Assembly: GCA_963718355.1 (NCBI GenBank)
Contig: CAVQZA010000010.1
Location: 1 to 64,000 of the forward strand
Length of the DNA: 64,000 nt
Direction: 5' to 3'
Source: CAVQZA01 sp963718355
GTDB lineage: Bacteria > Actinomycetota > Thermoleophilia > Gaiellales > Gaiellaceae
This document shows positions 1 through 8,046 of the stretch, piece by piece (position 1 is the first letter of the stretch; each line of letters opens with the position of its first letter). The notes under the pieces were generated by a model. It was not told the DNA's origin, searched no databases, and worked only from the letters and a program-made list of their open reading frames with translations. Made by a program: the position numbers and the translations under genes.

Positions 1-358
1 GCTTGCAAAGCCGCGAAGAGCCGTGATCGGGGCGCGACGGCTGAAGACGGTTCGCGCCGGATGTCGCATGAATACAGCGACTAAGCCGCAACTGCCGTGA
101 TGGCTACTGGGCACGGTCTCGCGTGAGATCCGCGCAACCTCGCGTCAACCTGGCGTCGGAATCTCGCCAATTCCGACAACGGCGTTGAGCGAGCCGCGCA
201 ACCGATGGCCTGATCGCTGTGCGAGTGGCACTGCGAGCCACCGCCACCCGCCGCTGTATCACGCCAGGTTGAGCCCGCCTCTGAGAGAAGGCACCGGTTG
301 AGCGGCGCACGAGCAAGATCGTGGGCGCAGTTCGAGCTCGTGGAGAGGCCGAACGTCC
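1..358. other. Gene-free left edge with one hairpin
   Basis: I see no convincing gene here. The only structure is a perfect 8-bp inverted repeat at 155-162 and 170-177 (GTCGGAAT/ATTCCGAC) around a 7-nt loop. It lies downstream of the minus-strand pseudogene that ends at 359, so it could be a transcription end hairpin, but it has no T-run. Confidence 0.4.
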
Positions 359-711
359 CTAGTTCTTGTGGGCGCTCCACGGGCCTCCGCCTCCGGGGGT
401 CTGATAGTGGCCTGACATCGAGCTGCCGGACACCGTGCCCGTGTAGGTGATCGCGGTGCCGTTGCCGACGGTGCCGAAGTTGATCGTGCTGCCATGGACG
501 GAGCCCTTGATGTTCGTCTTGCCGCCGGCCTGAGGGAGCGTGATCGTGCCGGTCAGCACCGACCTCTTCTGGGTCTGGTGGAGATGAAGGTGCCGTGGTA
601 GCGCCGCTGCTTCCCCGACCAGGTGCCGGTGGTGGCTCGGGGCGGCGAGGGCAGCGGCACACCAGACAGCGGCGCCCACGGCGAGGGCCACATCGTGAGT
701 CCGGACTTCAT
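359..711 (-). pseudogene. Small secreted protein, frameshifted remnant
   Basis: A GGAGGA ribosome site precedes an ATG at 711, but the protein can only be read by changing frame. The start gives MKSGLT; one frame over gives an export-signal-like segment (VALAVGAAVWCAAALAAPS); the next piece (TTGTWSGKQRRYHGTF) is back in the first frame; the C-terminal 60 residues, rich in Gly/Thr/Ser (for example SVLTGTITLPQAGG and SMSGHYQTPGGGGPW), are in the second frame again. The pieces in order look like one secreted all-beta protein of about 115 residues. At least three indels are needed. Function unknown. Real decay and sequence error are both possible. Confidence 0.6.
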
Positions 712-772
712 CGTTCCTCCTTCGGGGTTTCGGCGGCGTCCATACATCGGCGCTGCCACGATTTTCAGCCTG

Positions 773-930
773 TCAAAGCGCGAGTCGATCATCGGGCGGC
801 TCGAGGCGCCACGGCCCGTCGAGCACCTGGTAGCCGGGCGACGTCACGGTCGCGGTTGCTCCTTCCGGTGGTGCCCGTCCCGGAGGACACCAAGGTCGCG
901 ATGCCTGAGGCGTTTGTGGATCCTCTCCGT
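773..930 (-). pseudogene. Frameshifted C-terminal domain of the secreted protein at 931-2169
   Basis: Downstream of the stop at 931 the minus strand still encodes the rest of an Ig-like or carboxypeptidase-regulatory-like domain in other frames: TNASGIATLVSSGTGTTG in one frame, then GATATVTSPGYQVLDGPW ending in a TGA at 773-775 in another. The pattern T-x-x-x-G-x-A-T and V-T-x-P-G-Y is usual for such domains. The upstream protein stops exactly where this fold begins (DAGDPVxG-like DVGDPVKGV). I infer the original gene ran 2169 to 773 and has at least two indels here. Confidence 0.6.
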
Positions 931-2169
931 TCACGGCAGCAGCACGCCTTTCACCGGGTCGCCGACGTCGTTGACCGTCACGTGCAGCGTGGTCTTTCCG
1001 TTCTGCTTTGACGCCGACGACGTCATCGACAGCTCCGGCAGCACGCGCGCGTACGCGGCTTCCGGCTGTGGGATCGGCCCCTTGACATTGGCGAGCTCGA
1101 CGGCGAACAGGTCGAGCGGGCCGAGCCGGCCGTCGCCCTGGAGCCGCCAGAGCGAGGACGCGTTCGGATTCACCTGCTGGATCGGCTCGAACCTCGTGAC
1201 CGACTTGTTCGAGCGAGTGACCGCGAGGCCGCCGCCCTCGTCACCCCACATCACCCAGATTCGGCCCGCGACACCGGTTGCGACACCCATCGCCTTCGCG
1301 GTGACGCCGCCCAGCGAGCCGACGGCCACGCTGCCTCCGCCGTAGCGCACGAGCCTGACGTGCTTGCCGTCGGGCGTGTACGCAGCGAAGACTCCTGGGC
1401 CGGAGTCGCGTCCTGCGACGACGAGGTTGGAGTGCCGCTGTCCCGGGACCGCCTGCGCGGGGCCGATCGACGGCGAGACACCCTGCATGACCAGCTTGTC
1501 GGCCTTGAGCGACTGCCAGCTGGCGACGACCTCGCCGGTCGCGGCGTCGACCGCGGTGTCGACGTCGACCACCGACCCGTAGGCGGGGTCGTTCGCGACC
1601 GCGGTCGGCGAGCCGGGGCCGAGGCCGTTCTGGACGACGAGGGCTCCCGCCTGCGGGAGCGTCAGCAAGGCCGGGCCACCGCTGATCCGCGCGGTCACGT
1701 CCGACCCGTATGCGAGCGCCTCGTTCGGCCCCCCGCTGCGCACGTCGGCCGGCGCCGACCAGCTCGTTCCGCCGTCGGTCGAGGTGATCCCCCAGACGCT
1801 CGCCACGTTGCCGGGCGAGATCGCCCCGAAGAACGCCTCGAGGTTCCCGTTCGGGAAGGTGACGAGGCCGGGAACGCCGGCGTCCCAGCCCGACAGCGCC
1901 TGGGCTTCGGGGCCGACCTGGCCCGCGGCGCTGATGGTGCGAGCGGCGAGGCCGGTGACCTGCAGGTTCCCGGTGAAAGACGGATAGACGAGCGTCAACG
2001 TCCCGTTCGCGTTGCGGGTCGTTGCGAGCTGCGGGTCGATGCTTCCCTTCAGGGTCGCGACCTTCTGGAAAGCCGGTCCGGCGGTGCCCGTCGCGGGCAC
2101 GGCCAGGGCGACGACGGTCGCGGCGAGCGCGGCCGCGCCAGCGAGCGCTCGGGATGTCGACGCTCTCAT
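931..2169 (-). CDS. Secreted beta-propeller-like protein, C-terminus truncated by frameshift
   Basis: The 412-residue product has a clear signal peptide (about residues 1-30, Arg-rich start then AGAAALAATVVALAVPA) and a Gly/Ser/Thr-rich body with repeated short strands. A piece reading STDGGTSWSAP at about residue 130 is the Asp-box (BNR) motif of sialidase-type propellers. The last 35 residues start an Ig-like domain that is cut off by a premature stop; its remainder lies just downstream in other frames. The ATG overlaps the stop of the gene at 2166-2471 (ATGA), so the two are co-transcribed. Extracellular or wall-bound; substrate unknown. Confidence 0.7.
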   Translation of the reverse strand: MRASTSRALAGAAALAATVVALAVPATGTAGPAFQKVATLKGSIDPQLATTRNANGTLTLVYPSFTGNLQVTGLAARTISAAGQVGPEAQALSGWDAGVPGLVTFPNGNLEAFFGAISPGNVASVWGITSTDGGTSWSAPADVRSGGPNEALAYGSDVTARISGGPALLTLPQAGALVVQNGLGPGSPTAVANDPAYGSVVDVDTAVDAATGEVVASWQSLKADKLVMQGVSPSIGPAQAVPGQRHSNLVVAGRDSGPGVFAAYTPDGKHVRLVRYGGGSVAVGSLGGVTAKAMGVATGVAGRIWVMWGDEGGGLAVTRSNKSVTRFEPIQQVNPNASSLWRLQGDGRLGPLDLFAVELANVKGPIPQPEAAYARVLPELSMTSSASKQNGKTTLHVTVNDVGDPVKGVLLP

Positions 2170-2471
2170 GGGCGATTGCCTCCTTGTCGGTTGAGGTCTC
2201 GCGGCGACTCAGTCGCCGCAAGGATCCGTTCGAACGGGATCTGCGCCTGCTCGGCCGCGTTGCGCACCGCGTCGGGATCGCCCTCGAAACGGAAGAGGAC
2301 AACCTCGTCGGTCGGCATCAGGATCGAGCCGAGATAGCGGACGTCAGCGCCCGCGCGACTCAGGACATCCGCACTCGCCGCCGCCCGCTCGTCGAGCAAG
2401 CGCAGATCGTGCTCATTCACGCCGGGCCAGAAGCACTCGGCGATGAAGCCCGTCGCGTGTCTCTCATCCAC
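2166..2471 (-). CDS. DUF4242-like small protein
   Basis: 101 residues from a GTG start. The sequence has the shape of the DUF4242/SCO4226-like ferredoxin-fold family: an N-terminal strand with an acidic residue (GFIAECFWPGV), a helix, a central strand (VRYLGSILMPTDEVVLFRFE) and a C-terminal helix (DPDAVRNAAEQA). Members are dimeric alpha-beta barrels; some bind nickel, but the function here is not known. It overlaps the following secreted-protein gene by 4 bp. Confidence 0.55.
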   Translation of the reverse strand: MDERHATGFIAECFWPGVNEHDLRLLDERAAASADVLSRAGADVRYLGSILMPTDEVVLFRFEGDPDAVRNAAEQAQIPFERILAATESPRDLNRQGGNRP

Positions 2472-2518
2472 ACGTTCGACGCTAGGGACGGCCGACGCGC
2501 GACGAAAGCGGGAAAACC

Positions 2519-5239
2519 CTACGGAATCGCTGCGTGCCCCCCCGCGGTGAGCGCGTCCGCAAGCTGTGCGCGCGAGCGGATGCCGAGTTTTGCGTACGCG
2601 CGCGCCAGGTTCGCCTCAACAGTCTTCCGCGACACGAACGCCTCGCCTGCGATCTCCTGATTCGTCAGCCCTGACGCCGCTAGCTGCGCGATCCGCAACT
2701 CGGTCGCACTGAGCCCCGACGGCGCCGCACGCGCCCGCACACGCTGCAGTTCGTAACGCGAGCGCTCCGCCCACATCTCGGCGCCGGTGCGCTCGAAGAT
2801 CGCGAGCGCCTGCTCGAGGGCGACGCGCGACGCGCGCTTCCGCTTAAGACGGCGGCGCACCTGTCCCTGGACGAGCAGCGTTCGCGCACGCTCGAACGGC
2901 ACAGGGCACAGGTCGTGCGCCACGACCGCGCGTTCGAGGACGGCGTCGGCGCCCTCGACGTCGCCGCGCGCCGCAAGGACGAGGCCGCGGCAACGCCGCG
3001 CGACGGCGACGCCCCAGGGTATGCGGGAGCGATCGGCCTGCCGCTCGAGCTCCGCCGCAAGCGCGTCGGCGCGATCAACGTTCCCGACGGCGACGGCGGC
3101 TTCGACCGCATCGCCGTGGATACGCCAGATCGCTGGCTCGCGGCAGCCAGTGCGCTCGAGCGCGACGACCGCAGCGGCGAGATGGCGGTCGGCCGCCGCG
3201 TTGTTGCCGGCGGACAGCTCCGCGAGCCCGACGGCACGCTCCCAGAGCATCTCCACCACGGGCTCCGACCGATCGGACGCAGAGCTCGCCGCGTCCCGGA
3301 CGGCGTCGACTGCGCCGCGATGCGCGTCGACGTACGCCTGCCAGACCCGGCTGCGGTCAGCTAAGACGCCGTTCTGCTCAAACGCAACGACCGTGCGGGC
3401 CGCGAGTACGCCTGCGGTCTCGAGGTCGCCCGCCCAGCACTCCGCGAGGACGCGGTTGAGGAGGATGTTCGGGAGCGACGACTCGTCTCCCTCGGCAAGC
3501 GCCGTCTCCTCCGACTCGACGAGCCGTCGCCGCGCCGCGTCGAGTTCGTCGGCATAACGGAGCCACTGCCCGAGCTTGAACGCGACGCGCGTGTCGACGG
3601 CAGCAGGAACGTCCGCACCTTCGAGCTCGAGCGCGCGCTCGGCCGCGGCGGCGTCGAAGCCATTGCCCAGCATGAGGTCCGCGCGGACGCGCGCGGCCAA
3701 CGCGAGCGAGAGGAGCGCCGCGTCCGGACGAGGTTGCCCTTCGAGCAGCGCGAGCGCACGACGCGCCTCGCTAGCCGAGCGTCGCGCGTCGTTCGTGCCC
3801 GCCCACATCGCAAGCAGCGCGTGGCAGCGCCCGCGGAGCTGCGGATCGGAGACGTCGCGTAGCGCCTCCTCGGTGAGCGCGATCGCCGCGGCCTCTCCGG
3901 TCCGCCAGTACTCGACGTCGGCGAGCATCAGAAGCGCGCGCGCCCTGAGATCCGGGGACGCGAATGTCCGCGCCGGCTCGAGCGCGTCGGCGGCGCGGTT
4001 GAACTCGCCAGCGAAGAACAGATGGTCTGCGAGCTCGAGGCGGCGCTCCTCGGTCTCCGGTGCGCCGTCCGCTGTCAGCTTCAGCGCGAGCGCCGCGAGC
4101 TCGGCCGCGGCATCGGGCGCGCCGCGCTCGCGCGCGAGCCGAGCCGCGGCCGACGCCGTGCCGGCTGCGACCCCGTCCGGTCCGTCGGCGGCGAGCGCGA
4201 GATGCCGCGCCCGTTCCTCGGGATCGGCGACGAGCTGCGCGAGCTCACGGTGTACCTCACGGCGACGGGCGAGCGGTGCCCCTGCGTACACCCCCGACGC
4301 GAAGAGTGGATGCGCGAAATGGATCCGCTGCTCGTTATCGATGCGAAGGATCCCGGCTTCCTCGGCGGGAACGAGCGCCTCGGCGTCGACGAACCGCAGC
4401 TCCGGCCGCGCCATCGCAGCGATCCGGAGCAACGGGTCGCGGGTCTCGGCAGGCAGCGCGCGAACGCGGTCGGCGACGAGCGCACGCAGGTCGTCGGACA
4501 CGGCCAACGACCCGGTGCCTCCGGCGGCGAGCGCACGCGCGATCTCGAGCGCGTAGAACGGATTGCCTGCAGAGGCCTGCTCGATCCGGACGAGCGTCGG
4601 CCGCGAGAACCTCGTCTCGAGCCGCTCCGCGAGGATGCCGTGAAGCGACGCAACCGAGAGCGCTCCAAGCCGGATATGCGCGATCCGGTCGGGCACCGCC
4701 CCGAGCTCGGCCGGATCGACGCCGTCGCCGCTCCGCACCGCTACCACGAGCCGCACCCACTCGTCGGAGACGCGACGCATCGCGAACGACACGGCGTGAC
4801 GCGTCGGCGGGTCGAGCCACTGCCAGTCGTCGATTGCGAGCACGACCTCGCGCTCAACCGAGAGCGCGCGGAGCAGCGACAGCAACGCGGTCGCCACGGT
4901 TCGCTGCTGAGGCGCATGGCTACCGCGGTCGACGCGGAGGAGCGCCACGTCGAGCGCGTCGCGCTGCGGCGCCGGAAGCAGTTCGAACACGCTTGCGTCG
5001 ACTCCCTCCACGAGGTCGGAGAGACCGGCGAACGAAAGCTTGGCCTCCGCCTCTGCCGGCCGCGAGACCAGCACCAGAGCGCCCCCCCGCTCGGCCGACC
5101 GAACAGCTTCCTCCCAAACGGTGCTCTTGCCGATGCCCGCCTCACCCGTAATCGCGAGCACCACGCGACGGCTTCCATCCCCCGTCAGGAACCACTCAAC
5201 AGAGGCAACCTCCTCGTCGCGCCCAATGACACTCGACAC
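2519..5239 (-). CDS. Large LuxR-family regulator with AAA/NACHT-like ATPase (MalT/LAL type)
   Basis: 906 residues from a GTG start at 5239. Residues 32-40 carry a Walker A (GEAGIGKST) and about 145-157 a Walker B followed by DDWQWLD, typical of the STAND/LAL class. The middle (about 350-820) is Ala/Leu/Arg-rich and helical, as in TPR-like sensor regions. The last 60 residues are a LuxR helix-turn-helix (LSATELRIAQLAASGLTNQE, then VSRKTVEANLARAYAKLG). Such proteins bind an inducer and ATP, oligomerise and activate transcription. It stands alone; its targets are not visible. The long open frames on the opposite strand are shadows. Confidence 0.9.
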   Translation of the reverse strand: MSSVIGRDEEVASVEWFLTGDGSRRVVLAITGEAGIGKSTVWEEAVRSAERGGALVLVSRPAEAEAKLSFAGLSDLVEGVDASVFELLPAPQRDALDVALLRVDRGSHAPQQRTVATALLSLLRALSVEREVVLAIDDWQWLDPPTRHAVSFAMRRVSDEWVRLVVAVRSGDGVDPAELGAVPDRIAHIRLGALSVASLHGILAERLETRFSRPTLVRIEQASAGNPFYALEIARALAAGGTGSLAVSDDLRALVADRVRALPAETRDPLLRIAAMARPELRFVDAEALVPAEEAGILRIDNEQRIHFAHPLFASGVYAGAPLARRREVHRELAQLVADPEERARHLALAADGPDGVAAGTASAAARLARERGAPDAAAELAALALKLTADGAPETEERRLELADHLFFAGEFNRAADALEPARTFASPDLRARALLMLADVEYWRTGEAAAIALTEEALRDVSDPQLRGRCHALLAMWAGTNDARRSASEARRALALLEGQPRPDAALLSLALAARVRADLMLGNGFDAAAAERALELEGADVPAAVDTRVAFKLGQWLRYADELDAARRRLVESEETALAEGDESSLPNILLNRVLAECWAGDLETAGVLAARTVVAFEQNGVLADRSRVWQAYVDAHRGAVDAVRDAASSASDRSEPVVEMLWERAVGLAELSAGNNAAADRHLAAAVVALERTGCREPAIWRIHGDAVEAAVAVGNVDRADALAAELERQADRSRIPWGVAVARRCRGLVLAARGDVEGADAVLERAVVAHDLCPVPFERARTLLVQGQVRRRLKRKRASRVALEQALAIFERTGAEMWAERSRYELQRVRARAAPSGLSATELRIAQLAASGLTNQEIAGEAFVSRKTVEANLARAYAKLGIRSRAQLADALTAGGHAAIP

Positions 5240-5505
5240 GCGGAAAGCGTAACCATGTTCTAGAAGACGCGGGTCGGCGGGGTGCCGTCTTGCGCGATGC
5301 GATTTCAGGGCTCAAAACCAGGCAGAAAGACCTGACCAGTCGCTCCGTCAGCCTTAGGCTCGCGAACCGAGCAGCATCGTCCACTTCGGCGTCACTAGCG
5401 GGCCCCGGCCGGAGCAACAGGTTCGCGGGGGTGGGTGTCGGTACGCCAGTGACTCGGCGCTGGATCCATTCCGCTATCCCGAATCGACACTAGGCGTCGT
5501 TTGAG
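5240..5505. other. Intergenic, no gene seen
   Basis: Between the LuxR regulator start and the tRNA-like remnant I see no coding frame with a ribosome site and no clear promoter. The regulator's own promoter must lie here. Confidence 0.4.
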
Positions 5506-5621
5506 ATCGCGCCGCGATCCGGCTTGAATCCAGGCCCTAAGTGGTAGACCGAGGGTCTGGCGGACGACTTAAATCGGTATCCCCACAGAGTGGGCGATGA
5601 GGTTCGAGTGCCTCCCGGCAC
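5506..5621 (+). pseudogene. tRNA-Leu(UAA)-like remnant, copy 1
   Basis: From 5566 the strand reads GACTTAAATC (a leucine UAA anticodon loop), a variable-arm-like CCCC/GGGG segment, a T-arm with GGTTCGAGT and an acceptor-like CCCGGCAC ending at 5621. No 5' half (acceptor strand, proper D-arm) precedes it, although a GGTAGACC piece resembles a D-loop. It aligns over about 110 nt with 13853-13970, including non-tRNA sequence upstream (AATCCAG, CCTA). It cannot be a working tRNA. I infer a decayed attachment site or duplicated tRNA fragment. Confidence 0.5.
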
Positions 5622-5624
5622 TTT

Positions 5625-5936
5625 TCAGGGCTCGAGCGTCGAGAGCGTGGTCCACAGGCTCAGCAGCCCGGGATAGTCGTCGAGGTGGCTGCGGTTCGAC
5701 TCGAGGGCGTCGCGGATCGCCTGGACCTCGGTGGCGTCGATCTGAATCTGGAGGTCGGGCTGCGTCGAGCGTGAGTGGACGTCCTGCGCTTCCTCGAAGC
5801 GCTCGGCTAGCGCCGGGCCCGAAGGGTTCGACGATGCGAGCAGCCAGCTCTCGAGGATCGGCGCCTCGCTCTGCATGTTGAGGAGGCACGCCGTCGCTCC
5901 ATAGAGAACGACGAGATCTCCGGGCCAAAACTCCAT
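5625..5936 (-). CDS. Small hypothetical protein, sigma-B-type promoter
   Basis: 103 residues, ATG at 5936. Not recognised. The middle is amphipathic (ALAERFEEAQDV; DATEVQAIRDALESNRSHLD), no membrane segment or signal peptide. A GTTTGC-N14-GGGTAC promoter ends 11 nt upstream of the start, so the message is almost leaderless and probably belongs to the same stress regulon as its neighbours. Confidence 0.55.
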   Translation of the reverse strand: MEFWPGDLVVLYGATACLLNMQSEAPILESWLLASSNPSGPALAERFEEAQDVHSRSTQPDLQIQIDATEVQAIRDALESNRSHLDDYPGLLSLWTTLSTLEP

Positions 5937-5946
5937 GCGCCTCGTC

Positions 5947-5972
5947 GTACCCGGGCCGGACGGACGGCAAAC
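5947..5972 (-). promoter_or_regulatory. Sigma-B/F-type promoter for 5625-5936
   Basis: On the minus strand GTTTGC and GGGTAC are separated by exactly 14 nt. This matches the sigma-B/sigma-F consensus GTTT-N14/16-GGGTA. The GTTTGC lies within a perfect palindrome GGCAAACC/GGTTTGCC (5966-5981), and the other arm starts a similar plus-strand motif (GTTTGC-N13-GGGTAG, 5976-6000) with no gene behind it. Confidence 0.65.
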
Positions 5973-6008
5973 CTGGTTTGCCGTCGGCGAATCGGGGTAG
6001 TGCGAGCC

Positions 6009-6040
6009 GGGGGAGCGGTGCGGGGGACTGCCGCTCCCCC
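6009..6040. terminator. Strong hairpin terminator
   Basis: A perfect 10-bp stem GGGGGAGCGG/CCGCTCCCCC with a 12-nt loop. On the plus strand it is followed by ATTTTCTTCT, a classic rho-independent tail. On the minus strand it sits 16 nt after the stop of the gene at 6057-6371 and probably ends that operon. Confidence 0.65.
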
Positions 6041-6056
6041 ATTTTCTTCTCAGTGG

Positions 6057-6371
6057 TTAGGCGGGAGAGCTCTCGACATTGGTCTTCTCGACCATCGCCT
6101 CGACCACGCGCTGTTCGACCGGGTTCGCCGCGAGCTTCTCGGCTTCGTGCTTCTGCGTGACCTCGACCCGCGCCGCCTGCCACGTCGACCAGTGGCCTGT
6201 GACGAGCGCCCAGAGCGAGAGCGCCGACACGTAGGTGACGCTGCTGAGCCAGCCGAGCGAGTACGAGACGGGGATCATCACGATCCAGAACACCGTCATC
6301 CAGCCGTTGACCCGGCGCATGAACACCGGGTCGCCCTGGACCGATGCCCACAGGCCTTGGACGACACGCAT
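6057..6371 (-). CDS. Small two-helix membrane protein
   Basis: 104 residues with two hydrophobic segments (about 23-44, GWMTVFWIVMIPVSYSLGWL, and 45-62, SVTYVSALSLWALVTGHW) and a charged C-terminal tail rich in Glu/Lys. Not recognised. It starts 3 nt after the stop of the gene at 6375-6599 and is surely co-transcribed with it. Confidence 0.7.
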   Translation of the reverse strand: MRVVQGLWASVQGDPVFMRRVNGWMTVFWIVMIPVSYSLGWLSSVTYVSALSLWALVTGHWSTWQAARVEVTQKHEAEKLAANPVEQRVVEAMVEKTNVESSPA

Positions 6372-6374
6372 CGC

Positions 6375-6599
6375 CTACGCGGCCTTGCCGGATTCGATCC
6401 AGCGGCCGAACAGGTCGATCTCGTCCACGGGCCAGGGCTCGTCGCACGGCATCGAGCCGTCGCGCAGTTGCTCGACGATCGCCTCGGCATGCTCGCTGAC
6501 GTCGTCGTGGCTCCGAAGGTCGAAGGACCTGATCATCGCCTCGCGGTCTTTCTCCCGGAAGAGCGGCTTGAAGTCTGTGACGAAGCTGATTTCGCTCAT
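6375..6599 (-). CDS. Small conserved protein with 'DGSMPCDEPWP' motif
   Basis: 74 residues, ATG at 6599. The sequence FKPLFREKDREAM ... FDLRSHDDV ... DGSMPCDEPWP ... FGRWIESG belongs to a widespread actinobacterial family that resembles a cytochrome-c-like domain without a haem CxxCH site. Function not established. It leads a two-gene unit driven by a sigma-B-type promoter 35 nt upstream, paired head to head with the promoter of the universal-stress-like gene. Confidence 0.65.
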   Translation of the reverse strand: MSEISFVTDFKPLFREKDREAMIRSFDLRSHDDVSEHAEAIVEQLRDGSMPCDEPWPVDEIDLFGRWIESGKAA

Positions 6600-6633
6600 G
6601 GCTACCTCACGTAGAGGGGATTACGGCGCGGCT

Positions 6634-6659
6634 GTTCCCGTTGGTTCGCGATTGCAAAC
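6634..6659 (-). promoter_or_regulatory. Sigma-B-type promoter for 6599-6057 unit
   Basis: Minus strand GTTTGC-N14-GGGAAC. The -10 differs from GGGTAC in one base. It is back to back with the plus-strand promoter at 6666-6691, only 6 nt apart. Confidence 0.6.
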
Positions 6660-6665
6660 CTCGCG

Positions 6666-6691
6666 GTTTCAGTTGTGGCGCCGGCGGGCAC
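6666..6691 (+). promoter_or_regulatory. Sigma-B-type promoter for 6701-7093
   Basis: GTTTCA-N14-GGGCAC, ending 9 nt before the ATG, so the transcript would be leaderless or nearly so. One mismatch from GGGTAC in the -10. Confidence 0.55.
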
Positions 6692-6700
6692 GGGGACTTC

Positions 6701-7093
6701 ATGGCGACCGGCAACATTCTCGTCGTGCTCACCACCGACGTCGAGCCGGATGAGCTCGACCTCCCCGACCTAGACGACTCACGCGTGCGCGTGATCGCGC
6801 CGCTGACACAGCTCTCGCGCCTGCAATGGCTCGCGAACGACGACGATGCCGAGCGCGAGGCTGCGGTCAGTCGCGCCGAGAGCGTCGCCGACGAGGTGGA
6901 GGCGGAGATCGCGCCCGTCGTGAGCACCGCCGACGACATGGTGCTCGCGATCGAGGACGCGCTGCGCGAGTTCGACGCCGACGAGATCGTGATCGTCACC
7001 TCGCCGGACTCCGACGCGAGCTGGCTCGAGGAAGGCGCGGCCTGGAAGGCGGTCGTCGCTCTGGACAGGCCGGTCGAGCGCGTCGTCGTCTGA
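6701..7093 (+). CDS. Universal-stress-like protein
   Basis: 130 residues from ATG 6701 (an upstream in-frame start at 6641 would place the promoter inside the gene). A Rossmann-like pattern is visible: strand NILVVLTTDV at the N-terminus, DSRVRVIAPL, helices rich in Glu/Ala, and DEIVIVTSPDSDASWLEE near residue 105, as in UspA-like folds. The glycine-rich ATP loop of classical UspA is not obvious. Probably a cytoplasmic stress protein. Next to a sigma-B-type promoter and followed by another sigma-B-driven gene. Confidence 0.6.
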   Translation: MATGNILVVLTTDVEPDELDLPDLDDSRVRVIAPLTQLSRLQWLANDDDAEREAAVSRAESVADEVEAEIAPVVSTADDMVLAIEDALREFDADEIVIVTSPDSDASWLEEGAAWKAVVALDRPVERVVV

Positions 7094-7099
7094 GCCGAT

Positions 7100-7125
7100 G
7101 TTTGGACGGCCCGGGAAGCGGGAAC
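7100..7125 (+). promoter_or_regulatory. Sigma-B-type promoter for the 7136 operon
   Basis: GTTTGG-N14-GGGAAC. It ends 10 nt before the ATG at 7136. Spacing and sequence match the other copies in this block. Confidence 0.6.
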
Positions 7126-7135
7126 CGCGCACGAC

Positions 7136-7675
7136 ATGAACACGACTACGACAACCGTGCACGTGTCGTCGCGATCCTGGTCGACGGGGATCCGCATCTT
7201 CGGTGTCCTGCTTGCGCTGATCGGTGGTTGGGTCGTGATCGTCTCGCTTCATCGGCCCGACCTTCTCGTTCGGGTTCGACACGACCCATGCCTGGGTCGG
7301 CTCCGAGCGCCACTGGCTCCTGAGCATCGCCCCGGGGCTCGCGCTGGTCGTCGCCGGAGTGGTGGTCGCTCGAGGCGCCATCGGCGCTTCGCGCGCGGGC
7401 TCGCTTCTAGCCCTCGTCGCCGGGATCTGGCTCGTCATAGGCCCGTTCCTCTACGGGATCTGGAGCAGCGAGACCCATGTCATCGGCGGGGCGGACTGGA
7501 AGCGTGCCCTGCTCTGGATCGGCTGGTACGTCGGTGCCGGCGCGGCTGCGATCGCCCTGGCGTCGTACGTGCTCGGCCTCCTCGGTCGACAGCGTTTCGC
7601 AGGCCCGGTCGTGGTCGACCCGCCTGTCGAGGCCGTCGAGACCGAGGTGGAGCGCTCGTCGAGGCTCCCGTATGA
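7136..7675 (+). pseudogene. Four-helix membrane protein with one frameshift
   Basis: The ATG at 7136 opens a frame with a first membrane segment (IFGVLLALIGGWVVIVS). Near 7244 the coding signal moves to another frame, which continues FIGPTFSFGFDTTHAWVG, then helices APGLALVVAGVVVARG, AGSLLALVAGIWLVIGPFLY and LLWIGWYVGAGAAAIALASY, then an acidic tail (PPVEAVETEVE). The original end may be the TGA at 7673-7675, which overlaps the next start as ATGA. One indel explains the break. The fold resembles SPW-repeat or DUF4383-type membrane proteins, but I do not name it. Confidence 0.6.
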
Positions 7676-8046
7676 CGGCCCAGGCCGTCGTGGCGCCGTG
7701 GTCTGCGCGCCGGCTCGTGCAGACCACCGTCACGACACGCGGGATCGCGCTCGGGCGACCAGTCGACCTCCTGCTCGACGCCCGGCTCGAACGGGTGCTC
7801 GGGCTCGACGTGCTCTGCCTCGACGGGCTCAGCCGCTTCTTGCCCTGGCTCGCATGCCGCCCATCGCAACACGCGATCGAGGTACGCAACCCGCTCTCGC
7901 TGCTCGAGTTGGGCGAGGCCGAGTACTACCGGCACGCGGGTGTCTCGCTGCGCATGTTTCGCGCCCCGGCCGGCTGGCGCATTGCGGATGTCGACCTCGA
8001 CGCGAACGGCCAGGCGATCCTCGTGCACCTCAAAGGCGCGTCGTGA
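7672..8046 (+). CDS. Hypothetical protein, PRC-barrel-like
   Basis: 124 residues, ATG at 7672. Contains GIALGRPVDLLLDARLERVLGL, which looks like the first strands of a PRC-barrel, and a C-terminal stretch (GWRIADVDLDANGQAILVHL). No membrane segment. It sits between the membrane protein (ATGA overlap) and the STAS gene (GTGA overlap), so it belongs to the stress operon. Family assignment tentative. Confidence 0.5.
   Translation: MTAQAVVAPWSARRLVQTTVTTRGIALGRPVDLLLDARLERVLGLDVLCLDGLSRFLPWLACRPSQHAIEVRNPLSLLELGEAEYYRHAGVSLRMFRAPAGWRIADVDLDANGQAILVHLKGAS

Noticed and set aside
4022..5263. Long plus-strand frames opposite the LuxR regulator and other genes
   Set aside because: High GC gives long antisense frames; these are Arg-rich, lack domains and ribosome sites.
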